This document shows, piece after piece, positions 18,728 to 26,660 of a stretch of DNA of 64,000 nt. The notes under the pieces were generated by a model. The model was given only the letters and a program-made list of their open reading frames with translations. It ran no database searches and was not told where the DNA came from. This stretch comes from Flavivirga aquimarina. Its GTDB lineage: Bacteria; Bacteroidota; Bacteroidia; Flavobacteriales; Flavobacteriaceae. Position 1 is the first letter of the stretch, and each line of letters begins with the position of its first letter. The position numbers and the translations under genes are program-made. The stretch is from assembly GCF_030540835.1 (NCBI RefSeq), contig NZ_JAUOEK010000140.1, forward strand, positions 1 to 64,000, written 5' to 3'.

Positions 18728-19387
18728 CTATTTGGTGTTAGAAATAAATTGAACGTTATAATCTATAACTCCTTCTTTTCGCATTTTGCTTAATACATTA
18801 CTAACTGTTTGTCTTGACGTATTAGTAAGGTTTGCAATCTCTTTATGGGACAATAAATTTTTAGCAATTGATATGCCTCCATCATTTTTTTCACCAAACT
18901 CTTCTAAATAATCTAAAATAAATTCTCTTATTCTTGTTGTACTATCTTTATATAATAAATCGTGAAGTCTTCTTTCTAATTTTTGAATGCGTAGACCATA
19001 AATTTTAAGTACGCCATTTTTTAGTGACTTATGTTTTTCCATAAGTTTTTCCATCTGTTCAGATTCTATGTAACAGATTACACAGTCCTCCAGGGCATAA
19101 GCTACTTCTTCGGTTGCAGCTTCTTTGTTATAAAGAGAAAGTTCTCCAAAGATATTACCGCGCTTTACAACATATTTTACGGTATTATTTGTCGTGTTTA
19201 CAATTTTAACACTGCCTCTTTTTAGAAAGAAAACACTATCCTTATGTTTATCATTAAGCTCAATAGATTTGCCTTTTTCAATATTATCCATTTCCAGAAT
19301 CTCACAGATTTTCATCATGTTGAGCATTCCGAGTTTTCTAAAAAGATTAAAGCCTTCTAAAAACCAATATTTTGTAATTGCTTTCAA
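18728..19387 (-). CDS. Crp/Fnr family transcriptional regulator
   Basis: A 219-residue regulator. An N-terminal cyclic-nucleotide-binding-like beta-roll (about 25-125) contains FFLKRGSVKIV and GNIFGELSLYN. A long dimer helix (about 128-155) follows, then a C-terminal winged helix with recognition helix TSRQTVSNVLSKMRKEG. No N-terminal cysteine cluster is present, so it is not an Fe-S Fnr. The effector is unknown. It heads a four-gene minus-strand operon (DUF2062, membrane protein, FG-GAP protein). The long redox run lies directly downstream and is a possible target. Confidence 0.92.
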   Translation of the reverse strand: MKAITKYWFLEGFNLFRKLGMLNMMKICEILEMDNIEKGKSIELNDKHKDSVFFLKRGSVKIVNTTNNTVKYVVKRGNIFGELSLYNKEAATEEVAYALEDCVICYIESEQMEKLMEKHKSLKNGVLKIYGLRIQKLERRLHDLLYKDSTTRIREFILDYLEEFGEKNDGGISIAKNLLSHKEIANLTNTSRQTVSNVLSKMRKEGVIDYNVQFISNTK

Positions 19388-19740
19388 GTATAATATCGTA
19401 ATAGTTACAAAATCAAAGATATAAATTTAAGGTTTGAATAATTATATTAAATTTTTGATAGTTACTTTGGGCGACACATTGGTGTATTTTTGTTTTAAAA
19501 TTGAGTAAAAAAGAGCATTTTGCAACCAATTGAAAAAAAGTTTAAACAACTTCGATTTCTTCTTTGGAGATTGGTATTATTTAGATTCGATTATTTTATA
19601 TTTCCAATAACCAATTTATAATATCCTTTCTAGAAAATGTTAATGGCCTTCGTTTGAATATGACAGGAACTTCGAAGTGACATACTTTCGAGTAGATAGT
19701 TGATTTTTATTAGCTTAAATTATATTTTTCTGGTAAGTAA
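19388..19740. other. Intergenic region between mnmE and the Crp/Fnr gene
   Basis: A 353-base AT-rich gap that carries the 3' end of the mnmE transcript and the promoter of the Crp/Fnr operon, both on the minus strand. No ORF stands out. Near 19651-19684 is a weak remnant of the dispersed CGAAnTGACA-type repeat (CCTTCGTTTGAATATGACAG and CTTCGAAGTGACAT). No RNA gene is seen. Confidence 0.4.
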
Positions 19741-21165
19741 TTATTTACCGATACAAAAATTAGCAAAAATATTTCCTAATAAATCATCATTAGTAATTTC
19801 TCCTGTAATTTCACCAAAATGGTATAATGCTTGACGAATATCTATAGCCAATAAATCGCCTGATAAACCAGAATCTAATCCAGATTTAACTTTATCAATT
19901 TCTTCAAATGCTTTTAAGAGAGAATCATAATGACGTGAATTAGTTACTATGGTATCATTATTCCTTAAAGCGCCTGTATTTACAAAACTTAATAAGTGCT
20001 CTTTAAGTTCCTCGACTCCTACCCCCTGCTTTGCTGATAGTAACAGACTATGGGATTTCTCGCTAGCGCTCGAAATGACAGAGAGCTCCTTATTTAAAAC
20101 AGCAACTGCATTTTCTGAAAGTTTATCAATTTTATTGGCAATAACAATTAAGGGTTTTTGTGGATATTTATTTTTAATCTTTTCTATCTCTATCTTAATA
20201 CTTTGAGATTTCTCACTAGCGTTCGAAATGACATCCGATTCAAAAAGATAAACAACAACTTGCGCTTGTTCTATCTTTTCAAAGGTCTTTTTAATCCCTA
20301 TACTTTCTACCACATCTTTGGTATCTCTTATTCCGGCCGTGTCTATAAATCTGAAACCGATTCCTCCTATAGATATTTCATCTTCAATAGTATCTCTGGT
20401 AGTCCCTGCTACATCACTTACTATAGCACGTTCTTCATTTAAAAGTGCATTTAAAAGCGTCGATTTCCCAACATTAGGTTCTCCCACTATAGCAACCGGA
20501 ATACCATTTTTAATAACATTACCTACGGCAAATGAATCTATCAGGCGTTTAAGTACAAACGTAATACGTTCTATTAAATCTTTAAACTGGGTTCTATCGG
20601 CAAACTCAACATCTTCTTCGGCAAAATCAAGTTCTAATTCTATTAAAGATGCAAAATTTAAAAGTTCTTCGCGAAGCTTAGCAATTTCAGACGAAAAACC
20701 ACCACGCATTTGTTGCATAGCTATTTGATGGGATGCTTCATTATCACTAGAAATTAAATCTGCTACAGCTTCTGCCTGGCTTAAATCCAGTTTGCCATTT
20801 AAAAATGCTCTTAACGTAAACTCACCAGCTGTTGCCATTCTGCATCCCTGACGCAAAAATAATTGAATAATTTCTTGCTGAATATAATTTGATCCGTGAC
20901 ACGAAATCTCAACCACATTTTCGCCGGTATATGAGTTAGGGTTTTTAAAAACCGATACCAATACTTCGTCTATAGTTTTGTTTCCATGTATAATATGCCC
21001 TAAATGAATAGTATGTGTGGCTTGTTTACTTAGCTTTTTTCCTGAAATTGATTTAAATTGACTTTCTACAAAATCTATGGCATTTTTTCCAGATAATCTT
21101 ATAATAGCTATAGCTCCAGCTCCTGATGGTGTTGCTAAAGCTACTATGGTTTCTTGATTAATCAT
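19741..21165 (-). CDS. mnmE: tRNA uridine-5-carboxymethylaminomethyl(34) synthesis GTPase MnmE
   Basis: A 474-residue GTPase that, with MnmG, modifies wobble U34 of tRNAs. It has the N-terminal folate-binding domain (DTIVALATPSGAGAIAI-like start; NPNSYTGENVVEISCHGS) and a helical domain with an inserted G domain: G1 GEPNVGKS (about 229), G2 TTRD, G3 DTAG, G4 NKID and G5 SAK. The C-terminal FCIGK carries the catalytic Cys. The G domain contains two extra, nearly identical in-frame segments (residues about 311-320 and 362-371, consensus VISxASEKSxS) encoded by a dispersed DNA repeat, described separately. All catalytic motifs are intact. Confidence 0.96.
   Translation of the reverse strand: MINQETIVALATPSGAGAIAIIRLSGKNAIDFVESQFKSISGKKLSKQATHTIHLGHIIHGNKTIDEVLVSVFKNPNSYTGENVVEISCHGSNYIQQEIIQLFLRQGCRMATAGEFTLRAFLNGKLDLSQAEAVADLISSDNEASHQIAMQQMRGGFSSEIAKLREELLNFASLIELELDFAEEDVEFADRTQFKDLIERITFVLKRLIDSFAVGNVIKNGIPVAIVGEPNVGKSTLLNALLNEERAIVSDVAGTTRDTIEDEISIGGIGFRFIDTAGIRDTKDVVESIGIKKTFEKIEQAQVVVYLFESDVISNASEKSQSIKIEIEKIKNKYPQKPLIVIANKIDKLSENAVAVLNKELSVISSASEKSHSLLLSAKQGVGVEELKEHLLSFVNTGALRNNDTIVTNSRHYDSLLKAFEEIDKVKSGLDSGLSGDLLAIDIRQALYHFGEITGEITNDDLLGNIFANFCIGK
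20051..20080 (-). repeat. Dispersed palindromic repeat, copy 2, inside mnmE
   Basis: A 30-base copy of the repeat whose core is GATTTCTCGCTAGCGCTCGA followed by AATGACA. It lies in the mnmE G domain between the G4 (NKID) and G5 (SAK) motifs and reads VISSASEKSHS. It matches the copy at 20204-20233 at 27 of 30 positions and in the same reading frame. Confidence 0.85.
20204..20233 (-). repeat. Dispersed palindromic repeat, copy 1, inside mnmE
   Basis: A 30-base copy of the same repeat, 153 bases from the other. It falls between G3 (DTAG) and G4 (NKID) and encodes VISNASEKSQS. Both copies are in the same orientation and frame, and neither adds a stop or a frameshift. Confidence 0.85.
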
Positions 21166-21355
21166 CTGGCAAAAATACTAAATTTGAAACGCTAATTCCT
21201 ACAACTTAAACTACAAAAAGTATTTTTTATAAAATAGTTCAACCTTATATATAATAAATATTTTTTAATATTTTAACATAAAAATTAAAAAAAATATAAC
21301 CAATTTTACATTACAGTAAATTATCCGCAATAATATAACCAACTGATATTTTATC

Positions 21356-21386
21356 TTGAATATATAATGTGTTCATATTATATTTG
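21356..21386 (+). promoter_or_regulatory. Bacteroidota-type promoter for the 21469 gene
   Basis: TTG at 21356-21358, a 20-base spacer, and TATATTTG at 21379-21386, matching the -33/-7 consensus of this phylum. Transcription would start near 21392, leaving a leader of about 77 bases. The rest of the 21166-21468 gap is AT-rich with no ORF. Confidence 0.65.
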
Positions 21387-21468
21387 TTACTTGTCGATCT
21401 ATTTATATTAGATTAACAAAAATTATAACTTCCAGTCTCTCAATCTCTAACAAAAGAAGTATAATTAT

Positions 21469-21897
21469 ATGAAAATTGCTGAATCTGATTTTTCAAATCA
21501 TATTGTGAAATCTACACAAAAGGAATTAGGTAATATATTCTTTTTTAACCACATTGCCGTTATAGAATTTAACGAAGGCGTACATATCGATATTAATAAT
21601 TCCAATGAAATTTTTGAAGAACTAATAAACTTTTTTGGTAATTCAAGACCATTTGGAATAGTTGCTAATAGAATAAACTCTTATTCTATAAATCTATTGG
21701 ATGCAGACTTATTTAAAAAAAAGATTTCGAATCTATGCCATTATGCAGTGGTTGGACATAATAGGGCCAGTAAAATGAATGCAGAAATAGAGAATAGCTT
21801 CTGTAATTTTAATAAAATTAATTATGACTGTATTCATGAAGCTATGACTCATACTTATGGCAAAGTAAAAAAAGACATTTTACTTTCTTTACACTGA
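21469..21897 (+). CDS. Unknown protein, paralogue of the 22485 product
   Basis: A 142-residue soluble protein with no signal or membrane segment. It shares a core with the protein encoded at 22485-22916: IEFNEG-HIDINNSN, SRPFG and NRINSYS, and later VVGHN-ASKMNA. The alternating beta-alpha pattern and size recall single-domain STAS/SpoIIAA-like folds, but I cannot assign a family. Its stop codon lies inside the left arm of a 162-base inverted-repeat element. The protein is as long as its paralogue, so that element has not visibly truncated it. Confidence 0.75.
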   Translation: MKIAESDFSNHIVKSTQKELGNIFFFNHIAVIEFNEGVHIDINNSNEIFEELINFFGNSRPFGIVANRINSYSINLLDADLFKKKISNLCHYAVVGHNRASKMNAEIENSFCNFNKINYDCIHEAMTHTYGKVKKDILLSLH

Positions 21898-22056
21898 ACT
21901 CATCTTGACTTTTTGTTTTTAACCGAAAATGAGATAAAATTTGTTCAGATGAGACACTTTTTGAAAAGCATAGCATAGCTAAGCATAAAAAAAGTAACGA
22001 AATATGGGCGAATTTTAGCCGTTTTTTAGGAAATAGAAAAAGTCAAGATGAGTTCA
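21895..22056. mobile_element. Element with 20-base perfect terminal inverted repeats (MITE-like)
   Basis: The ends are perfect inverted repeats: TGAACTCATCTTGACTTTTT at 21895-21914 and its complement at 22037-22056. The 122-base interior is AT-rich with no ORF. No clear target duplication flanks it (ACAC on the left, CTAA on the right), so transposition is not proven. It could also act as a large hairpin ending transcription of the 21469 gene. Its left end supplies that gene's TGA stop. I saw no second copy in the window. Confidence 0.6.
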
Positions 22057-22363
22057 CTAAATAAAACACTCACTTATAATATTTAATTTGCTAAATAATA
22101 GCACTGCTATATTTTTATTTATTTATAAAAATTCCTTCCTATACTTCTGGTATTTAAACACATGCAAATATTAAAATCCTATACAATAAGCATTTCTCTT
22201 GTAAGATTAGTAAATAAATTCATACTATTTTGTTTTTGTTTAAATAAGTAATTGTCAATATTTATTAATAAAACCGTGTTTTTTTTAAAAAAAACATTAG
22301 TTATTTAAACTTTTTAAAACAAACCCAATAAATTATTGAATTTTAAATAATAATAAAAAACAC

Positions 22364-22398
22364 TACAAATATATTATGCAAGCATAGTATATTTGTAG
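22364..22398 (+). promoter_or_regulatory. Promoter element nested in a long palindrome, upstream of the 22485 gene
   Basis: CTACAAATATA and TATATTTGTAG are perfect inverted arms around an inner ATGCAAGCAT palindrome. The right arm includes a TATATTTG -7 element (22388-22395). No TTTG/TTG lies 19-21 bases upstream, so an activator may be needed. The inner part, TATTATGCAAGCATAGTA (22372-22389), recurs with one change at 35080-35097. The rest of 22061-22484 is AT-rich without ORFs. Confidence 0.6.
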
Positions 22399-22484
22399 GC
22401 TGAAAAATTAAATAACAAAACTAACTGTACCACAACAATTTAAACCATAAAAAATTTAAAAAAAAGCATCTATAAATTAAGAAC

Positions 22485-22916
22485 ATGAAAACAATTGAGT
22501 CTGAAATCTCTAACCATATTTTAAAAACTAAAAAAAAGGATTTGGGTACGATATTCTTTTTTAATCATATGGCTATTATTGAATTTAATGAAGGAGCACA
22601 TATAGATATTAATAATTCTAATGTTTTTTTTGATGAATTTAAATCATATTTTGGTGAATCAAGACCATTTGGTGTTGTTACAAATAGAATAAACTCTTAT
22701 TCTGTAAAATTGATGGATATAGATTTATTTAGAAATAAAGCAAAAAACTTATGTGCTTACGGCGTTGTAGGACACAATCTTGCCAGTAAAATGAATGCAA
22801 AGATTGAAAGTGATTTTTGCATATCTGATGATAAAATTGATTATGACACTTTATATGAAGCTATGGACAGTGTTTATAGCAAAGTAAAACAAAAACTTAT
22901 TACTACATTAAACTAA
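22485..22916 (+). CDS. Unknown protein, paralogue of the 21469 product
   Basis: A 143-residue soluble protein, roughly 60% identical by eye to the 21469 product over its whole length. The shared blocks are FFFNH, IEFNEG-HIDINNSN, SRPFG, NRINSYS, DLF and VGHN-ASKMNA. No catalytic residues are evident. The two genes share orientation but not their upstream regions: one has a complete TTG/TATATTTG promoter, the other a -7 element inside a long palindrome. This suggests duplicates with separate control. It ends convergently with the next gene, overlapping it by 9 bases. Confidence 0.75.
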   Translation: MKTIESEISNHILKTKKKDLGTIFFFNHMAIIEFNEGAHIDINNSNVFFDEFKSYFGESRPFGVVTNRINSYSVKLMDIDLFRNKAKNLCAYGVVGHNLASKMNAKIESDFCISDDKIDYDTLYEAMDSVYSKVKQKLITTLN

Positions 22917-23738
22917 ATAAATACCATCAGGTTTTATTTCCAAAAGTTTTTGTTTGTATAAGGTACCAACTGCTTTTTTAAAACTTTTCTTGCTCATTTG
23001 GAGCATATCTTTTATAACTTCAGGATTCGATTTATCTGTAAGGTTTAAATACCCGCTGTTATCATGAAGCTCATTCATAATACGTTCTGCATTAGGTTCT
23101 ATATTTCTATAGCCTATTTTCCCTAAGACAATATCTAGTTTATTTCCGGGACGTACTTTCTTAACAACACCTTTTAATTTATCGCCTACGCTTAGGTCTG
23201 AAAATATAACATTCTTATAAATGAGTCCAGAATGTATTTTGTTTACTATAACATTCATTCCTATGTCTGAAGGATGCGATACAATTAAATCAACTTCATC
23301 AAATTCATTTACCGTGAGTTCTTTGTTATCTAAAAACCTATTTGTTTTGCTTGAAGCTACTAACCTATTGGTTTTTTCATCCAAATAACAATGTACCAAA
23401 TACCAGCCTCCTGGTTTCATTTTAAAAGCTTGTTCTTTAAACGGACAAAATAGTTCTTTAACCAACCCCCAATCTAAAAAGGCACCATAATCGGTAACTT
23501 GATTACAACGTAACAATGCAAAATCATCACGTTTAATATATGGCATATCTGTGGTAGCAACTGGGCGTTCCTCATTATCTAAATACACAAAAACTTCTAG
23601 TTTGTCCCAAATTTTAAAAGACTCAGGCACATACCTATTAGGTAATAACACTTCATTATCTTCTTCATCAATTAAATACACACCATGATCTGTTTCACGA
23701 AATATATCTAATGTATTTATCTGTCCTAAATGTATCAT
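22908..23738 (-). CDS. S1-like RNA-binding protein (CvfB family)
   Basis: A 276-residue cytoplasmic protein with tandem S1-like beta-barrels in its first about 210 residues (GVYLIDEEDNEVLLPNRYVP; CNQVTDYGAFLDWGL; KLKGVVKKVRPGNKLDIVL). A C-terminal winged-helix-like domain ends KKSFKKAVGTLYKQKLLEI. This matches the CvfB/YitL architecture of RNA-binding virulence-associated regulators. The gene has a TACCTTTG -7 element immediately upstream, so its leader must be very short. Confidence 0.88.
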   Translation of the reverse strand: MIHLGQINTLDIFRETDHGVYLIDEEDNEVLLPNRYVPESFKIWDKLEVFVYLDNEERPVATTDMPYIKRDDFALLRCNQVTDYGAFLDWGLVKELFCPFKEQAFKMKPGGWYLVHCYLDEKTNRLVASSKTNRFLDNKELTVNEFDEVDLIVSHPSDIGMNVIVNKIHSGLIYKNVIFSDLSVGDKLKGVVKKVRPGNKLDIVLGKIGYRNIEPNAERIMNELHDNSGYLNLTDKSNPEVIKDMLQMSKKSFKKAVGTLYKQKLLEIKPDGIYLV

Positions 23739-23742
23739 GGGG

Positions 23743-23750
23743 CAAAGGTA
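23743..23750 (-). promoter_or_regulatory. -7 promoter element of the S1-like gene
   Basis: TACCTTTG on the minus strand, 4 bases upstream of the start codon, matching the TAnnTTTG element. If used, the mRNA would be leaderless or nearly so. No good -33 element is seen. Confidence 0.45.
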
Positions 23751-23889
23751 ATGATATTAGATTGAGTTTTTTTGCTTGAAAATAAAGAATTTCTTGAAAT
23801 GAAATACTCTTACTTTAGAATTGTAAAGACACAAGATATTTCGTTGGTTACAACTTAATAAATGAAACCCAGAACTCAATTCATGGTAC

Positions 23890-23919
23890 AAAAAAAGCAC
23901 TACAATAATTGTAATGCTT
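23890..23919 (-). terminator. Intrinsic terminator of the DUF2853 gene
   Basis: On the minus strand AAGCATTACAAT pairs with ATTGTAGTGCTT and is followed by a run of T. The stem has one wobble pair. It lies 27 bases beyond the DUF2853 stop codon. Confidence 0.75.
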
Positions 23920-23945
23920 AAATTAAATATCTATATGAAAATTGA

Positions 23946-24284
23946 CTAATAAACAGATTCTTTTTTGAAATGTTTAGTCAGTAAATAATATACAACTGCT
24001 CTGTATTTATTACGATTAGATTGTCCATATTTGTCCATTACAGCAGCAATACCTTTATCTAAATCAGCACTGTCTTTTAATCCTAATTTTTTAATTAAAA
24101 AGTTATTTTTTACTGTAGCAAGTTCAGATTCGTCTGAACCGGAAACTGTTGAGGAATCTGCATTATAAATTGATGGACCACAACCAATAGTAACTTTAGT
24201 TAATAAATCCATGTCTGCATTAACGCCGCATTTATCTTTTAAATCTGCAGCATACTTTGCAATAAGTTCATCTCTTTTACTCAT
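23946..24284 (-). CDS. DUF2853 family protein
   Basis: A 112-residue soluble protein that matches DUF2853 across its length: the N-terminal KRDELIAKYAADL, the central CGPSIYNADSSTVSGSDESEL and the C-terminal YRAVVYYLLTKHF. The function of the family is unknown. The gene stands alone between the S1-like gene and menD, with its own terminator. Confidence 0.88.
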   Translation of the reverse strand: MSKRDELIAKYAADLKDKCGVNADMDLLTKVTIGCGPSIYNADSSTVSGSDESELATVKNNFLIKKLGLKDSADLDKGIAAVMDKYGQSNRNKYRAVVYYLLTKHFKKESVY

Positions 24285-24389
24285 AATAAATAATGTGTTA
24301 AGTGTGTTTGTAAAATAATTATATTAATAACTGTTTTAAAGATAACTGTTTTTTAGACACAACAAATTAGAGAAAGTCACATAATTATA

Positions 24390-26147
24390 TTAATCTATAT
24401 ATTTAAAGTACTCTAAAAGGATCTCGTCATTAAGATCTTTTGGCGTAAAAACCTCTAATAATTTAGGTTGGTTATCTTCTGAATAAAATGATTTTAACAT
24501 CATTTTCAAAGCCATGTCATCTGAAGCCGATTCATATTTTAAACCATACATGTTACACAAATGCTCTGCTGTTAACTGGTGATTCGTTTCAAAATAGGTG
24601 TCAAAATTTTCGGTGTTTTTATGACCTGGAAGAATTCTAAAAATCCCTCCTCCTTGGTTATTAATAACAATGATTCTAAAATTATCAGGAATGTAATTAT
24701 TCCATAAGGCATTGCTATCGTATAAAAAACTTAAATCGCCCGTAATTAAAGTCGTTTGTTTATTGTTTGCAACTGCGCAGCCAATAGCTGTAGATGTGCA
24801 TCCATCAATACCACTGGTACCACGATTACAAAACACCTGTAATGTTTTATTTAAATCAAATAATTGTGCATAGCGTACGGTAGAACTGTTTCCTAATTGT
24901 AAAATAGTATTGTTTGGTATTGAATCTAATATAACATCGAAGGCTTTTAAATCACAAAATTCTATATTATTTAAGTAATTATCGTGTTTTATAAGTCTCG
25001 ATGCTTTTATACCATCCCAGTAAAGCCTGTAATTACTTTTAACTGGTTTTGTTTCTGGTAAAAATTTAGAAAAAAAGTGATTCGGTGTGGTTTCTATAAA
25101 ATTACTTAAACTAAAAAAAGTGTCGTTCGCTTTCTTTAAATCGACATGCCAATGGTGTTGTGGTTTATATTTTCTTAAAAAAGCTTTTATTTTTTTAGAA
25201 ACTATTAAACCTCCAAAAGTTAGTAAAATATCCGGTTGAAGCATGTTAAACCCTTCATCGTCTAAAGGAGCTATTAACTTATCTATACTTGGGAAAAAAT
25301 CATTATGATAAATATTAGATGTCGTTTCTGTAAATACAATAACACTGTTATCCGTTGCCAGCATATCTAACCAGCGTTGTTCTATTTGATTAGGATAATT
25401 AACACCAACAACGACCATTTTTTTCGAAACTGCATTCCAATCTTTTATACAAGCAGTCAAAACAGCATCATCAACTTGTAACGGTTCATTTTCTGGAGTA
25501 GTTGATTTAGGACTTACAGATAATTCATCTACCATATCATATAAAGGCTCTTCAAATGGCGCATTAATATGAACAGGCCCCTTTTTAAGAAGGGTCATAT
25601 TTATAGCCTTACCGATTTCCTCTTCATTATATTCTTGAATGGTTTTCTTTAACCCGAGTAGCGTTTCAACCTTATCTTCCAGGTTTTTAAAAATGGGTAA
25701 CTCTTCTACTACATCATTGGTATTTTCTTCTTTTAAATCTAGTTTTAAATTAGCCGAATATAAAATATGGGTTTCAAATACATTTTTTTGGTTAATAGTT
25801 TGTCCGTCGCCAACCCCTATTAAATGCTTGGGTCTGTCTGCCGAAAGTACAATTAAAGGAATATCACTATAAAACGCTTCGGCAACAGCAGGATAGTAAT
25901 TTAACAATGCACTACCAGAAGTACAAACAACTGCTGTAGGTTCTTGGAGTTGCTGAGCGATTCCTAAAGCAAAAAACGCAGCACAACGCTCATCTACAAC
26001 ACTATAGCATTTAAAATAATTATCGTTAGAAAAGCCTATGGTTAACGGGGCATTTCTACTACCCGGAGAAATAACAATATGTTTAACACCCTTTTTTTTA
26101 TATAGCTGTATAACAGTTTGGGCTAGTGGGATTTTTGGATAAATCAT
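24390..26147 (-). CDS. menD: MenD, SEPHCHC synthase of menaquinone synthesis
   Basis: A 585-residue TPP enzyme that joins 2-oxoglutarate to isochorismate, giving SEPHCHC, the first committed step to menaquinone. Visible features are SPGSRNAPLTIGFSND (about 28), the catalytic Glu in VDERCAAFFALG (about 52), TSGSALLNYYPAVAEA (about 81), and the TPP/Mg2+ region GDLSFLYDSNALWN with NNQGGGIFR near 470-500. The length is normal. The isochorismate synthase gene lies upstream on the same strand, separated by a 513-base gap that holds a small opposing ORF. Confidence 0.96.
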   Translation of the reverse strand: MIYPKIPLAQTVIQLYKKKGVKHIVISPGSRNAPLTIGFSNDNYFKCYSVVDERCAAFFALGIAQQLQEPTAVVCTSGSALLNYYPAVAEAFYSDIPLIVLSADRPKHLIGVGDGQTINQKNVFETHILYSANLKLDLKEENTNDVVEELPIFKNLEDKVETLLGLKKTIQEYNEEEIGKAINMTLLKKGPVHINAPFEEPLYDMVDELSVSPKSTTPENEPLQVDDAVLTACIKDWNAVSKKMVVVGVNYPNQIEQRWLDMLATDNSVIVFTETTSNIYHNDFFPSIDKLIAPLDDEGFNMLQPDILLTFGGLIVSKKIKAFLRKYKPQHHWHVDLKKANDTFFSLSNFIETTPNHFFSKFLPETKPVKSNYRLYWDGIKASRLIKHDNYLNNIEFCDLKAFDVILDSIPNNTILQLGNSSTVRYAQLFDLNKTLQVFCNRGTSGIDGCTSTAIGCAVANNKQTTLITGDLSFLYDSNALWNNYIPDNFRIIVINNQGGGIFRILPGHKNTENFDTYFETNHQLTAEHLCNMYGLKYESASDDMALKMMLKSFYSEDNQPKLLEVFTPKDLNDEILLEYFKYID

Positions 26148-26477
26148 GTAGTAATAATCTAGGCGCTAAAATAACAAATAGGCAGAAATACTTAGCAACA
26201 AAACGTTTTTAATTATTATTGTTTTTGCCTTTTACTGTCTCTCAAGGTAAAGTCTCGCCAGAATATTCAAGCTAGTTTCAATATTAAGAATTCATATAAA
26301 AACATATAAAGCAAGATTGGAAAAGTCTATAATTTATATGGTGGATACATTTGTTTTATCATTTAGATACTTAAAACATTGCTTTTAGTAACAGAAAAGT
26401 TTGAAAAATCATTTTTGTAGTATTTCTAAAGGCATACATACTTAAAAACAAATTATTAATAATTAAAAACGAATATT
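26148..26477. other. Gap upstream of menD
   Basis: This AT-rich stretch upstream of menD probably holds the menD promoter on the minus strand. On the plus strand TACATTTG at 26346-26353 is a possible -7 element for the small ORF at 26478, but the nearest TTG is 26 bases upstream, which is too far for a good match. Confidence 0.35.
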
Positions 26478-26651
26478 ATGAGAATAACATCTGGCACAGA
26501 ACACAATAAAACACCAAAAGACATAGGTTTTAATAACAAAAAATATAATTATGTCCACCGACAAAGAACATATCGATTTCATCCTCATTATATTCCGGGG
26601 TGGTTTTCTTTAATTCAGGTGTGGTTTCAATTTTATTTTCCGGATTTTTGA
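26478..26651 (+). CDS. Small ORF (57 aa), unknown, possibly a gene remnant
   Basis: An open frame in the 513-base gap between menD and the isochorismate synthase gene. It begins MRITSGTEHNKTPKDI and ends in an aromatic tail (GWFSLIQVWFQFYFPDF). About 55 bases around its start resemble the stretch around an internal ATG of the AraC-type gene near 29490-29545 (METTSSAKHNKN). It may therefore be a fragment copied from that region or a relative of it. The aromatic, basic middle (VHRQRTYRFHPHYIP) does not look random, but I cannot assign a function. Confidence 0.4.
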   Translation: MRITSGTEHNKTPKDIGFNNKKYNYVHRQRTYRFHPHYIPGWFSLIQVWFQFYFPDF

Positions 26652-26660
26652 AATACAAAA

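Noticed and set aside
23743-23750. Claim of a proven leaderless transcript for the S1-like gene
   Set aside because: The -7 element fits, but no -33 element supports it, so I kept it only as a low-confidence site.
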